Below are positions 10,469 to 21,596 of a DNA stretch of 64,000 nt, piece by piece. Position numbers and translations under genes: made by a program. Under the pieces are notes generated by a model. That model saw nothing but the letters and a program-made list of their open reading frames with translations, made no database searches and was not told the origin of the DNA. Within the stretch, counting starts at the first letter, position 1; every line of letters begins with the position of its first letter. The DNA is from Poecilobothrus nobilitatus (taxonomy: Eukaryota; Arthropoda; Insecta; Diptera; Dolichopodidae): the NCBI GenBank assembly GCA_947095535.1, contig OX352773.1, positions 744,001 to 808,000 of the forward strand, written 5' to 3'.

Positions 10469-11940
10469 ATTGGATTTTACAATTAGGTAATAATTATATT
10501 TTTGAAGAGAAGATTGATGATTTTCAGAATATTGCTTCAAAAATTATTGTGTGCCCTTTAAATGAAAGTTGCTTTAAAATCAAAGAGGGAATTTTAAAAC
10601 TAATAGATCCTGAAAAATCTGATTATAGTGTGGAGTCCGTCATATCTGATGCAACTAACAACATTATTTTATCGACAGCATATATTGACACTTCCAAGGC
10701 TAACACTTCCTTGCCTCAAATTAAAGAAAGAATCTGTAATAATTTTAATTAGGAATATGAATATAAGGTTCGGTTTAGTAAACGGCACGCAACTACTTGT
10801 AAGAGACATGTTAGCAAATTCTCTAAAATTAAAAATTGTTACAGGGAATTCAGTTGGAAAAGTTGACTATCTTTTGCTATGCCAATCAATAAAGCACAGA
10901 GCCAAACTTTTGATAAAATTGGAATTTATTTACCGCAAACTGTATTCACATACGTACAGCTATATGTAGCATTTAATAAAGCTAGATCTGCAAATGGTGT
11001 GCGAGTTCAAATTCACCAAACTAATTTACAAGGTCAATTTGAACAGTATGAAGGTAACTATACAAAAAATATAGTTTATCGCGAACTTTTATTTCTTCAA
11101 AATGTCCCAATCTTCAAATGTCAATTTCCCCAATTATCCTTCCCCATCCCTATCCACAAAACCAAACTGTACATTTATATTAAAGGTTCCATCCTAAATT
11201 TTGGTTTTAAAAGGGGGATGGTTTTGGTTGGTTTAATCCAATACTACCCTGAGGAAGCACGTGCAGTTCCTTATGGTGATTTTCGAGCTTTCCACCAACC
11301 CTCGTAAAAAAAAAAATATTGGATTTTACAATTAGGTAATAATTATATTTTTGAAGAGAAGATTGATGATTTTCAGAATATTGCTTCAAAAATTATTGTG
11401 TGCCCTTTAAATGAAAGTTGCTTTAAAATCAAAGAGGGAATTTTAAAACTAATAGATCCTGAAAAATCTGATTATAGTGTGGAGTCCGTCATATCTGATG
11501 CAACTAACAACATTATTTTATCGACAGCATATATTGACACTTCCAAGGTTAACACTTCCTTGCCTCAAATTAAAGAAAGAATCTGTAATAATTTTAATTA
11601 GGAATATGAATATAAGGTTCGGTTTAGTAAACGGCACGCAACTACTTGTAAGAGACATGTTAGCAAATTCTCTAAAATTAAAAATTGTTACAGGGAATTC
11701 AGTTGGAAAAGTTGACTATCTTTTGCCATGCCAATCAATAAAGCACAGAGCCAAACTTTTGATAAAATTGGAATTTATTTACCGCAAACTGTATTCACAT
11801 ACGTACAGCTATATGTAGCATTTAATAAAGCTAGATCTGCAAATGGTGTGCGAGTTCAAATTCACCAAACTAATTTACAAGGTCAATTTGAACAGTATGA
11901 AGGTAACTATACAAAAAATATAGTTTATCGCGAACTTTTA
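10242..11940 (+). repeat. Near-identical 850-bp direct tandem duplication
   Basis: Unit 1 is 10242-11091 and unit 2 is 11092-11940. Each contains the 3' UTR and poly(A) of the LINE followed by the helicase C-terminal half. I see only three substitutions (for example ccaacactac/ccaatactac and aaggctaac/aaggttaac) and one base less in the poly(A), so identity is above 99 percent. The left breakpoint lies inside the LINE UTR and the right one at the end of the helicase gene. Confidence 0.95.
10471..11091 (+). pseudogene. Helitron helicase C-terminal half, copy 1
   Basis: Three phases together cover the end of a Helitron helicase: ILQLGNNYIF and KIIVCPLNESCFKI (frame ending at 10752), NGTQLLVRDMLANSL with IVTGNSVGK (second frame), then the motif VI region MPINKAQSQTFDKIGIYLPQ and QLYVAFNKARS (third frame). 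The protein is normally one continuous chain, so there are at least two frameshifts. The ATG of the first frame (10411) lies in the LINE UTR and reads through the poly(A), so it is accidental. Upstream half: 8928-9484. Confidence 0.87.
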
Positions 11941-11946
11941 TGTTGA
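11320..11946 (+). pseudogene. Helitron helicase C-terminal half, copy 2
   Basis: This is the second member of the tandem duplication and carries the same helicase motifs and the same two phase changes as copy 1. It ends at a TGA (11944-11946), probably the natural C-terminus, just beyond the duplicated segment. Because the shared lesions are present in both copies, the gene was already dead when the duplication occurred. Confidence 0.87.
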
Positions 11947-13392
11947 AACTAAAAAAACATTTACCACACTGTTGCGTATGCGATTGCGCGTATAAACCTT
12001 TTTAGTTATTTAGAAAGAACTATGTTTAAAACTAAAAATTGTTTGTCCAAGAAGCTTTTGCTTTTGATTTAACAAAAAAAAAAATTTAAAAATAATAAAT
12101 TAAAGCTCCAATAATATATTGTTACGTGTGTGAACGGTTTTTCTTAGTTATATAGGGTTTTGGACTTACAGCCCCTAAAAATTGCAAACAAGTACTATTT
12201 TCACATTTATTTAAATTTCTTATATGAAATTTTCAAATTGTGGTGCAGAGTCACAATTCTAAACAGTTTTTATTATCTGTGGGAAATGAGCTGTTTTATA
12301 AAGCGTTGGTTTACATTTTGTCTTGTTTTTTTTATTTAATTGGTAATCCGCTTATTGTTTAACCGTTAAACGTCGAAGATCTTATGAAAATAATTTCTCT
12401 TAGTTTCACTCTGTCCGTCCATCCATCTGTTTACAAAACTTCCTAAGTTCCCTCAACCTTTGGAGAAGCCCTATTGTTAAATGTATACGAATATATTATC
12501 TCAAGTTCTGCTTAACATTTTTTCAATTTAAAAATTCATGTCATTAGACAGAAATTTTTTTCACCTTTATAAGTTAATATAAAAATTATATATTTTTTGA
12601 AAATTTAGTATTATATTCACCATTATGTTAACTCCGTAAAACATAAAAGCTCCAGTAAAATATTTGTACGGGTGCTAACGGCTATTCTTAGTTATAATTG
12701 GTTACGGAGTTACAGCCCCTCAAAATTGCTATAAAGCCCTATTTTCAAATGTGTATATCTCAGGTTCTATATAGTAGTTTTAGTAGTCATAGTAGTTCTA
12801 CGCTAGAAGACCAGAACTGTTCTTATCCAACAATATCCAAATTATGCATAATTTCTAAGAAAATTTAAAATTTTGGTGAAAGTCACAATTCTAAATATAT
12901 AGTTTGTATTGCCTTGTGGAATATGAAAACTTTAAAAACCGTTGGTTTAAATTCTGCCTTATGTGCTGATCATTTACTTCCAGAGTTTAAAATGGTAAAA
13001 AAAAATGTTTTGCATTGTATAAAAATGGTATTAAAAAAGCATTTGTGCTGCAGAATTCAAAATTTGAGTTAGCTTTTTGTTGACACTTAATTTTCCATTC
13101 GAAATGAAAAACTATAAAAGAGGACGAATTTAGAAAGAAAAAGAGTTAAATGAGAAAAAAGTACTAATAGACAACAACGTTTTACGATAGGCAACAACGT
13201 TTTACGAACAACGTTTTATGTATGCGCTGCAAGTAGAATCTATTAATGCTTCTTTTCCAACTTATGTGATATAGAATAAAATCTAAAATAATATTTTGAA
13301 ACAATATATAAGCGTGCCGAATTTCATTCATCTTAAGGGTAAAACAAAAAAGAACAAAGTAAGAACAAAACAAGTAAAAATAACAGTAAGTC
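11947..13392. repeat. Noncoding repeat following the helicase
   Basis: No gene seen. From about 12060 the sequence shares phrases with 15120-16410 and 48000-50300: ctgtccgtccatccatctgt (12410), ttacagcccctcaaaattgc (about 12711), atatctcaggttct (about 12756) and gtcacaattctaaa. It is a diverged member of the family with GTCC tracts. Position directly after a Helentron-like helicase would suit a non-autonomous derivative, but that is inference. Confidence 0.5.
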
Positions 13393-14705
13393 AATGCAAC
13401 CGATTTATTTATACCCTACACCTAAAACATTCAAATTAAATTAAAAATCCATAAGTTATTTTAGTTAGGTATTTAATACAAGCTAAAAAAAATAAATGCT
13501 GTTACAACCTTTGTACAAAATTTCAGGTTAATATCTTTATTAAATTCGAAAATATGATTGTTAGGTCTTGGAAAGTGTGTGAAGCCACGCGGACCACCAC
13601 CCCAATTCATCTCAAATTTTAGAGACATCAACAGGGTAGAACATTCTTATATCAAATTTCAAGTTTATATATTTATTAATTTTGAAGATATGCTTGTTTG
13701 GTCTTAGGAGTTGTGTGGCAGATACCCGAACAACCATTCTAATTCATCTTAAAGTTTGGACAAATCAGGGATTCAGCAAACAACACCCTTGTACCAAATT
13801 TGAAGTTTCTGTCTTTAATTTCGAAGATATGCTTGTTCGGTTTTGGGAGTTGTATGGGAGGTACCCGAACGACAACTCCGATTCATTTCAAATTTTAGGC
13901 AAATCAGTGATTTAGGAAACAGCACCCTCGTATCAAATTTGAAGTTCCTATCTTTATTAATTTCGAAGATATGCATGTTCGGTTTTGGGAGTTGTATGGG
14001 AGGTACTCGAACAGCTCTACCAATTCATCTCAAATTTTGGACAAATCAGGGATTCAGGAAACAACACCCTAGTACCAAATTTGAAGTTTCTGTCTTTATT
14101 AATTTCGAAGATATCCTTGTTCGGTTTTGGGAGTTGTATGGGAGGTACCCAACGACCACTCCAATTCCTCTCAAATTTTAGACAAATCAGGGATTTAGGA
14201 AACAGCACCCTCCTATCAAATTTGAAGTTCCTATCTTTATTAATTTCGAAGATATGCATGTTCGGTTTTGGTAGTTGTATGGGAGGTACCCGAACAACCA
14301 CTCCACTTCATCTCAAATTTTGGGGATATCAGGGATTCAGAAAAACACACCCTCGTACAAAATTTTAAGTTTCTATCTTTATTAATTTCGAAAATATGCG
14401 TATTAGGTTTTGGAAGTTGTATGGGAGGTACTCGAACGCATGGTCCGATTTCGCCCATTTACAATCCCCGCCTTACCTTAATCATTGTTAACCTACAGTA
14501 TAAATTTCATCAAGATAGCATCATTACTTTTTGAGTTATCGTGCGTACGGACGGACGGACGGACGGACGGACATCGCTAAATCGACTCCGGCGGTGATCC
14601 TGATTCAGAATATATATACATGTCTATACCTAACTCGCTTCCTTTTGGTGGTTACAAACACCATACCAAAGTTAATATACCCTATACTTAATGTGTAGGG
14701 TATAA
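13393..14705 (+). repeat. Bracketed repeat with about six 141-bp minisatellite units
   Basis: The left end has ttataccctacacctaaaac and the right end cttaatgtgtagggtata, which are complementary, so the block has subterminal inverted ends. Inside, a unit of about 141 bp (aattttgaagatatgc, tgggagttgtatgggaggta, caaatttgaagtt) repeats from about 13525 to 14440. A (GGAC)n tract occupies 14548-14572. Open frames at 13682-14534 on both strands are artefacts of a unit length divisible by three. A related copy lies in opposite orientation at 21597-22625. Confidence 0.85.
14548..14572 (+). repeat. (GGAC)n microsatellite
   Basis: Six consecutive ggac units follow gagttatcgtgcgtac. The same context (gagttatcgtgcgga) precedes GGAC tracts at 33432, 36081 and 58410. 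A fixed flank with a variable tetranucleotide is the arrangement described for dipteran mini-me type repeats. Confidence 0.9.
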
Positions 14706-15119
14706 TAAAGCGCTTATTACTGTTTCACAATTTTTAATCTTTTGTTTTATATATTTTTAATATAGTTTCGCAATGATTTCGCTGAGACATTTTGAGCAAA
14801 GTTACTTATAATAATAATTACACGCTATTTTATTTAATGCATAATACACACACAAAACAAAATTAAATATGTAAATTAACGAGCAAAAAAATAAAAAAAC
14901 AAAAGAAAATAAAATACATGTAAATATATAAAAAAAACAAAATGTAAATGTATATAAACAGGTCTAAATTAACAAAAAAATTTTTTTTTAATTAAATAGA
15001 AAACTGTGTTCAGAAAATGTTATTCGCAGTGTTCTTTTTGTTTCGTCGATGTAAAAATCATTAAATATTATCACAGTTGATTTTATAAACTCCATTTTTA
15101 GCACATTTCCAAAAAAATT
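14706..15119. other. AT-rich stretch, no gene seen
   Basis: Poly-A/T rich sequence with short homopolymers; no ORF or recognisable repeat boundary. Confidence 0.4.
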
Positions 15120-16410
15120 TTGAAAAAATGTGCTTATTAGTTTCACTCTGTCCGTCCGTCCGTCCGTCTGTTTACAAAACTTCTACACCGTTAAAGATAG
15201 AGAAAAAAAATTTTAGCCATAGGTAGGTCTCATAAAAAAAATAATTTTGTGGAACAACTTTTTCATGTAGCCCCATCCATTACGGAGCTACAGCCCCTCA
15301 AACTTTGAAAAAGCCCTATTTTTAAATGCATATATCTTATGTTCTGCTTAAGATTTTTTCAATCAGAAAATATCATTCGACAGGTATTTTTTTAACTTTG
15401 TAAATTAATATCAAAATTATACAATTTTTTAAAATTTAGTATTTAAATTTACCGTTATGTGAAAACCAAATTTTGCATGATTTTTCTACTTTCATAACTC
15501 CGGCACGCTTCTAGATAGTAGCTTGAAATTTTGAGGCAAGAAAGAACTTTTAGAATTAGTATAAGTTTGCTCAGAAAATTTTTTCGAACCACCCCCTGTT
15601 TATGAGCTATTAGGGCTTAAAAATTGAAAATTTGCTATTTTTAAACACCTGTAACTTAGGAACCTGTACACATTTTACTTCTGCAAGATATAAAAATTAA
15701 AGCTACAATAATATTTTTTTACGTGTGTTAAAGGTTTATTTTAGTTGTAAAGGGTTCCAAAGTTGCAGCTCTTCAAAATTGCGAAAAAGCTCCATTTTCA
15801 GATGTATATATCTCGGGCTCTGCGTAATAATTTTGCAATCTAAAACCGCCAGAAGATCGAAAATTTTATTATCTTTATAAAACAATATCAAAATTATGTA
15901 ATATTTTGTAATTTACTATTTAAATTTACCGTTATGTCAAAACCACATTTTGCATGAAATTTCTTTTTTCATAACTCCGGCACCCCTTTAGATAGGAACC
16001 TGAAATTTTGAGACAAGAAAGAACTTTTAGAATTAGTATAAGTTTCCTCAGAAAATGTTTTGGTAACACCCCCTCTTTAAGAGTTATTACGTCTCAAAAA
16101 TTGAAAATTTTCTATTTTTAGACACCTGTAACTTAGGCACCTGTACAAATGTTTCTTCGGCAAGACATGAAAATTAAAGGTTTAATAATATATTTTTACG
16201 TGTGTTAATGGCTTTTCTTAGTTATATAGGATTCCGGACTTATAGCCCCTCAAAATTTCAAAAATGTCCTATTTTCACATTTTTTCTTATTACATGAAAT
16301 TTTCAAATTTTTGTGTAAGTCACAATTCTAAACAGTTTGTATTGAGTTTTGGAAATGTGCGCTTTTAAAAACCGTTGGTTTACATTCTACCTTGTTTTTC
16401 ATTATGTCGT
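15120..16410 (+). repeat. GTCC-tract repeat with two tandem units of about 488 bp
   Basis: It starts near gttcactctgtccgtccgtc (15142). The block ttaaatttaccgttatgt recurs at about 15440 and 15927, with ataactccggcac, ttgagacaagaaagaactt and cctgtaacttagg in the same order each time. The same words appear at 12600-12960 and, more diverged, at 48000-50300. No coding capacity. Confidence 0.75.
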
Positions 16411-16699
16411 ATAATTTTTATATCCGTATGAACATAATACAAGGTTAAATAAATTTGCCATACATTTGTGGCACCATAAAGAAATTTAAATGACACCAAT
16501 GAATCCAATTCTAAAAATCTAAGAAATTGCTTATGCTTTTCGTGTAATAGCAGTTGCTTCTGTGGTGATTTTTAATTTAAAATTAATCAGTTTAGTTCAA
16601 TACTAATGATAAGTTTATGAAATGCAAACCAATTTCTTAACATATTTATTATAGGTTTCTAATACTAATTGCATATTCTCTTGTAGGAGAGCTAATTTT

Positions 16700-16805
16700 T
16701 TCATTTTAGAAAAAAAAGAAGTCGTCTGCCAAACCGGTAATATTCCTCAAAGTTTATATACATTAAAAATAATAACGGGCGTAATACTGAACCTTGCAGC
16801 ACTTT
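16700..16805 (-). pseudogene. LINE reverse transcriptase scrap
   Basis: On the minus strand the sequence reads KVLQGSVLRPLLFLMYIN, a clear relative of the non-LTR RT motif normally written GVPQGSVLGPLLF, followed after a phase change by LADDFF, equivalent to the catalytic FADD box. It is only about 105 bp long, without visible ends. It is too short to assign to a clade. Confidence 0.65.
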
Positions 16806-16844
16806 AATATTAACATTTAAGAATATTATTTATTTTTATTTTTA

Positions 16845-17550
16845 TACCCGTATGAACTATCTTCAATCAAGGGTATAATAAATTTACCATTACGTTCGTG
16901 ACACCTTAAACGAGTCGAGCTAGATATAGTACGATATAGATATAGAAGTTGTAGTATAGTATAGTAGTAAAATTTGGTTGGTCTAGAGCAGCCGGTTCAG
17001 GCTTCTTGCACATCTTAGAAATTAATGAAGCTAGAAGTCTGAAATCTTACAAATACTGATCAAGTTTTATGGCACAACTTCTGTAAAATTTGGTTGTGCT
17101 GGTGCAAAAGATTCGGGTAGCTGCCATACAACTTCTCTTTTTAAATGAAAATAACTCAGTGTCTATTGAAGCTAGGTATCTGAAATTTAGTGAAGAGATG
17201 TCGAATTACATGTTAAAAGCTTTTGTAAAATTTGATTGGTCTAGAGCAGCCGGTTGACGCCTAGCTTCTTGAAACTTAATGAAGCTAGGCGTCTAAAATC
17301 TTATAAATGATGATGAAGTTTTATGGCAACAACTTCTTTAAAATTTGGTTGTGCTTGTGCCATAGATTCGGCTAGCTGTCATACAACTCCACAATTTACA
17401 TAAATATACCTCTGTAGTTAACGTTGGTACTAAAACATCTGAATGTTTTTAAAAGATGATCAAGTTTTATAGAAATAGGATATATTACGGTCATACGGAT
17501 ATCCTGATTTGACACAGTCTACTCTACGGCACTCTTCCTCGTTTTTTTTA
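16845..17550 (-). repeat. Interspersed repeat family B, reverse copy
   Basis: Read on the minus strand it begins cgaggaagagtgccgtagag and ends with a tacgggtataaaa-type word. Phrases such as gttttatggcacaacttctg, cagccggttcaggcttcttg and attgaagctaggtatctga are shared with 32750-33600, 35475-36355 and 57983-58610. No ORF. Ends contain complementary tacccgtatgaac / gttcatacgggta words. Confidence 0.8.
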
Positions 17551-17786
17551 TTATATTGTTTCTATATCATCAAAGATGATATTTTTCGAAAAAGGGAACA
17601 TCTACAATTTTTTGTATTTGAAATTGGAATAGTAGAAGAAATTGAAAAATAATTGTTAAATTTATTTGACATTTGAGTGCTATCAGTTATTTTAACATTA
17701 TCGACCTCAATTATATTATATTATTTACTAGGGGCCCTGTAGATGGTGTGTAAGTATATTTTACAGTAGCATTTAAATTACATAAA

Positions 17787-18186
17787 ATTCGTATGGGATA
17801 CAAAATTTCTTGATTGCAAAAGTAAACAAAAAAAATCATGATTCTAAACATATGTACATAAGCAGATTTTGTAATAGAAAAATCTTATCCAAATATTATG
17901 TACTTGAATTCAAAACTTAGCGAAATGCCATAATACGTAGTGTGTGGCTGAAAACTACTAAATTATAATTGTAGATTGTGGAGTCAATTCGTATGGGATA
18001 CAAAATTTCTTGATTGCAAAAGTAAACAAAAAAAATCATGATTCTAAACATATGTACATAAGTAGATTTTGTAATAGAAAAATCTTATCCAAATATTATG
18101 TACTTAAATTCAAAACTTAGCGAAATGCCATAATACGTAGTGTGTGGCTGAAAACTACTAAATTATAATTATAGATTGTGGAGTCA
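17787..18186 (+). repeat. Two tandem 200-bp units, about 98 percent identical
   Basis: Unit 1 (17787-17986) and unit 2 (17987-18186) both start attcgtatgggatacaaaat and end gattgtggagtca. I count three or four substitutions (agcag/agtag, cttgaatt/cttaaatt, aattgtag/aattatag). No ORF; a recent local duplication. Confidence 0.95.
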
Positions 18187-19004
18187 ATTTCCTGTTTATT
18201 AAATAGTGTATTCACCGTTCTCCATTCCATTGTGGAATTTCTTCTGTGTACATTTAGTTGATTTAAATTAGTAAATCTTAAGTTTTACTTAACATTTTTT
18301 CAAATTAAAAACTTTTTTTTAACTTTATAAATCAATATAAACATTATATTTCTTACATTTATTATTAAAATTTACCGTTAAGGGAAACAAAATTTTGTAA
18401 GATTTTGCACAATACTTCCAGATGAGGTCTTGAAATTTTGAGAAAAGAAAGAAGACAAACAAGTGTTTTGTTTTGAAGATTTATTTAAAAATTCTGGAAA
18501 AGACAGATATTGTTATATGTAATGTGTAATTGAAGTTGTAAATATTACAATACTTCACAATTGCTCGGTAGTAATATACTGACCATTGTTATGAGTGCAG
18601 TTATTTATCTTATTAAATCAGACCATATATGGTCATATAATTGTATATTTCTATATATAAGTGCATTTTGTATGGAGTTAGTATGTATAGGAACATATAT
18701 TCCTATTATATTTTTTTTTTTATTTATTTAATTCAATATTTTTACATTTTCCTATAACATAAATTCAAAATTTTATAGCTTAAAACTAGAGAAATACATT
18801 AAATATATGAGTTTAACTTCAGTATTAAAAAACAACAAAAAAAGTTATTTGGAATTTTATAAGAAATTTTATAAGAAAAAATAAGATCGTTGTAATTACT
18901 TATATAAGCACTATATAGTCATATTATAATACTTGGAGAAAGGAGAAGCTTTTGATTTAAATTAATAAAAACTTAATATTGAAATATAATAAATAAAGAT
19001 TATA
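18187..19004. other. AT-rich stretch, no gene
   Basis: A short remnant of the GTCC family (aaatttaccgttaaggga near 18370) is visible. Otherwise I see nothing supportable. Confidence 0.4.
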
Positions 19005-19135
19005 ATAAAATGAGGAAGAATACAGTTGCCTTTATCAACTCTAAAATACCCGTACAAATCCGTTATTATGTCTATCAATCTGTTTATAATATTATTTTTT
19101 TAATTTTTCATTATTTTAAAATAATTTGATAAAAT
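19005..19135 (+). repeat. Family A terminal module
   Basis: The sequence gaggaagaatacagttgcc, then caactctaaaatacccgtac, then a gttataatattattttttta-like run matches the start of the inverted repeat at 47195. It is a solo, diverged end. Confidence 0.7.
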
Positions 19136-19854
19136 ATATATAAGTCATAAAATTAATTTTTGTTTTTATAAATAAGTTTATTTAATACTAGTAATGTGTG
19201 CTTGCATTGCAAGCGTCACACAGATGATTAAATTGCATGATGAAAAAGCATGTTGAAAAAGCATTGTATGATTGATTTTTATAGTAAGGGATCATAAACG
19301 CTCTCATCCTCCAACAGATCGGTCTTGAACCATGGTCCACAAACAAAAGTTGTAGAGCTGGTCAAAATCTTTTTAATGATACCCCACATGATAATATACG
19401 GTTGTCTTTTATATTAAGGGCTTATAAACAGTTTCAGGAACTAAGCAGGACGTGCTAGAACAATGGTCCCCAAACTAAAGTTGAAGAGCTCGCCAAGATA
19501 TTTTCAATGATGCCCCACATAATCATATACTACAGCTGATTTTATATCAAGGGCTTATAAAAGCTTTCTGAACCCAAAAGGGGCTCCAGATATCAGAGTC
19601 CCCAAACAAAAGTTATTAAGCTCGCCAAGACCTTTTTAATGATACCGCACATGATAATACAGCTTAATTTTATATTAAGGGCTTATAAACGTTCTCAGGG
19701 ACCAAGACGTGCGTCCTAGAATTTGGGTTCCCAAAGAAAAGGTGATGAACTAGCCAAGATCTTTTCAATGATACCGCATATGACGGTATTCGGGTATAAA
19801 TATTGAAATTTCCATACAACATATAAGGGCTAAAAGGGCTACTTTGGAACCAAA

Positions 19855-19960
19855 AAATTGTAATTGCAGATTCTTATGGATGCTTTCACACCAGACTCTA
19901 TCAAATACCTTTTTCTACTAGTCTCTAGCACTTCTACAAGTGCTTCATCTTTTTGATACG
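19855..19960 (-). pseudogene. LINE RT motif A scrap in tandem unit 1
   Basis: The minus strand encodes KKVFDRVWCESIHKNL, matching the non-LTR RT palm motif usually seen as KAFDRVWH. The catalytic Asp is kept. Two stops lie just upstream. The scrap is duplicated with its unit at 20530-20650. Confidence 0.65.
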
Positions 19961-20529
19961 AAGTGAGTGGTTTCATGCATTTGTTAGGAACAGCTTTATA
20001 TATATAAATAAACTAGTAATATGTGCTTGCATGGCAAGCGTCAAACAGATGATTAAATCGTATGTTGAAAGAACATGTTGAAGAAGCATTGTATCACTGA
20101 TTTTTATAGTAAGGGATCATAAACCCTCTCATCCTCCAACAGGACGGTCTTGAACGATGGCCCACAAACAAAAGTTGTAGAGCTGGTCAAGATATTTTCA
20201 ATGATACCCCACATAATCATATGCAGCTGATTTTACATAAAGGGCTTATAAAAGCTTTCTGGATCCAAGTAGGGTATCCTGAAACCAGAGTCCCCAAACA
20301 AAAGTTTTTAATCTCGCCAAGACCTTTTTAATGATACCACACATGATAATATAAAGCTTACTTTTATATTAAGGGCTTATAAACGGTCTCAGGGACCAAG
20401 AAGCGCGTCCTAGAATTTTGGACCCCAAAAAAAAGTTGAACAACTCGCCATGACCTTTTCAATGATACCCCATATGACGATATTCTGGTATAAATATTGA
20501 AATCCCTATATAATATATAAAGGGCTAAA

Positions 20530-20650
20530 ACAGCTTTTTTGGAATTTCAGATTTTTCTGGATGGTTTCACATCAAACTCTATCAAATGCCTTTTGCAGCT
20601 AGTCTCTAACATATCTAGAAGTACTTCATCTTTTTGATACGAAGTCATTA
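20530..20650 (-). pseudogene. LINE RT motif A scrap in tandem unit 2
   Basis: The minus strand reads KAFDRV followed by a stop in place of Trp and then CETIQKNL, the paralogue of the scrap in unit 1. Independent lesions in the two copies indicate that the 820-bp duplication is not recent. Confidence 0.65.
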
Positions 20651-21000
20651 AGTGATTGAGTGAGTGAGTGGTTTCATGCATTTGTTAGGAACAGCTTTAT
20701 ATCTCTTTGGTCCGGTTTGTACATTGTAATGTGCACAAAATGTTTATATATTTAACATTCATTGATCAATTTCAAAAAAATTCTCTACGTGACTTATTTT
20801 TAAGTTTATATTTATCATTAAATTTTCATATTTAATATTAGAAAATAAAATACAAAAGTTATTGTATTTATTGTCAATGTAGTTCAACCATTTTTCTAAA
20901 AGTCATTTTAGAGGTATTTAATTTGTCATTTAATTTGATTATTATTAGTTAAAAATATTGAAAAGTGTGTGAATAAAATAAAATAAATAATTATTTATTT

Positions 21001-21290
21001 AATCAAAACAAAATACATATATCATAATATTCATTGGTTTGTCTGGAAAATTAGCGAGGTAAGTTAATATACATTGAAATGCACAAATAGTTATCAGAGT
21101 AATAAATAAATTATGTACATTAGAATGTACATAATCAAAACAAAATAATTAATCAAAACAAAATACATATATCATAATATTCATTGTTTTGTCTGGAAAA
21201 TTGGCGAGGTAAGTTAATATACATTGAAATGCACAAATAGTTATCAGAGTAATAAATAAATTATGTACATTAGAATGTACACAAATTAAT
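21001..21290 (+). repeat. Two tandem 150-bp units
   Basis: Units start with aatcaaaacaaaatacatat at 21001 and 21151 and share ttgtctggaaaatt and gcgaggtaagttaatataca. They differ by a few bases (ggtttg/gttttg, ttagc/ttggc). tgtacatt words follow and form small palindromes to about 21310. Confidence 0.92.
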
Positions 21291-21596
21291 GTACATAGTA
21301 ATGTACATTTTTTATTAATGGTGTACAAGTTATATTTTTTGATTGAAATATATGTAAATTATAATGTACAATTCATATAAATTCAGAAAAATGTCAAAAA
21401 GAAAATTGTGCGAAATTAAGTTGATCGAATATTTAAATAATTCCGATGAGGGTTTAAATGTATAAATATAAAGTATAATGAGTATAAATATTTTGTATTA
21501 TAACATAAATGTTTTTAAAATTCATGTGTATTTCAAATTAATATTAAACTTGTATTTTTACTACAATGCTACAATATAGCAAATTTTTATTATTTT

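Larger units (their letters stand above)
19188..20700 (+). repeat. Two complex tandem units of about 820 bp with 110-bp subrepeats
   Basis: Both units open with ctagtaatgtgtgcttgca-type sequence (about 19188 and 20010) and close with ggtttcatgcatttgttagg (about 19969 and 20670). Inside each, a subunit with caaacaaaagttgtagagct, gatcttttcaatgatacccc and aagggcttataaacg repeats four or five times. Each unit ends with a scrap of LINE RT on the minus strand. Confidence 0.85.

Noticed and set aside
13682..14534. Overlapping 70-127 residue frames on both strands
   Set aside because: The products repeat themselves (FGFGSCMGGT and the like) because the 141-bp minisatellite is a multiple of three; not protein genes.
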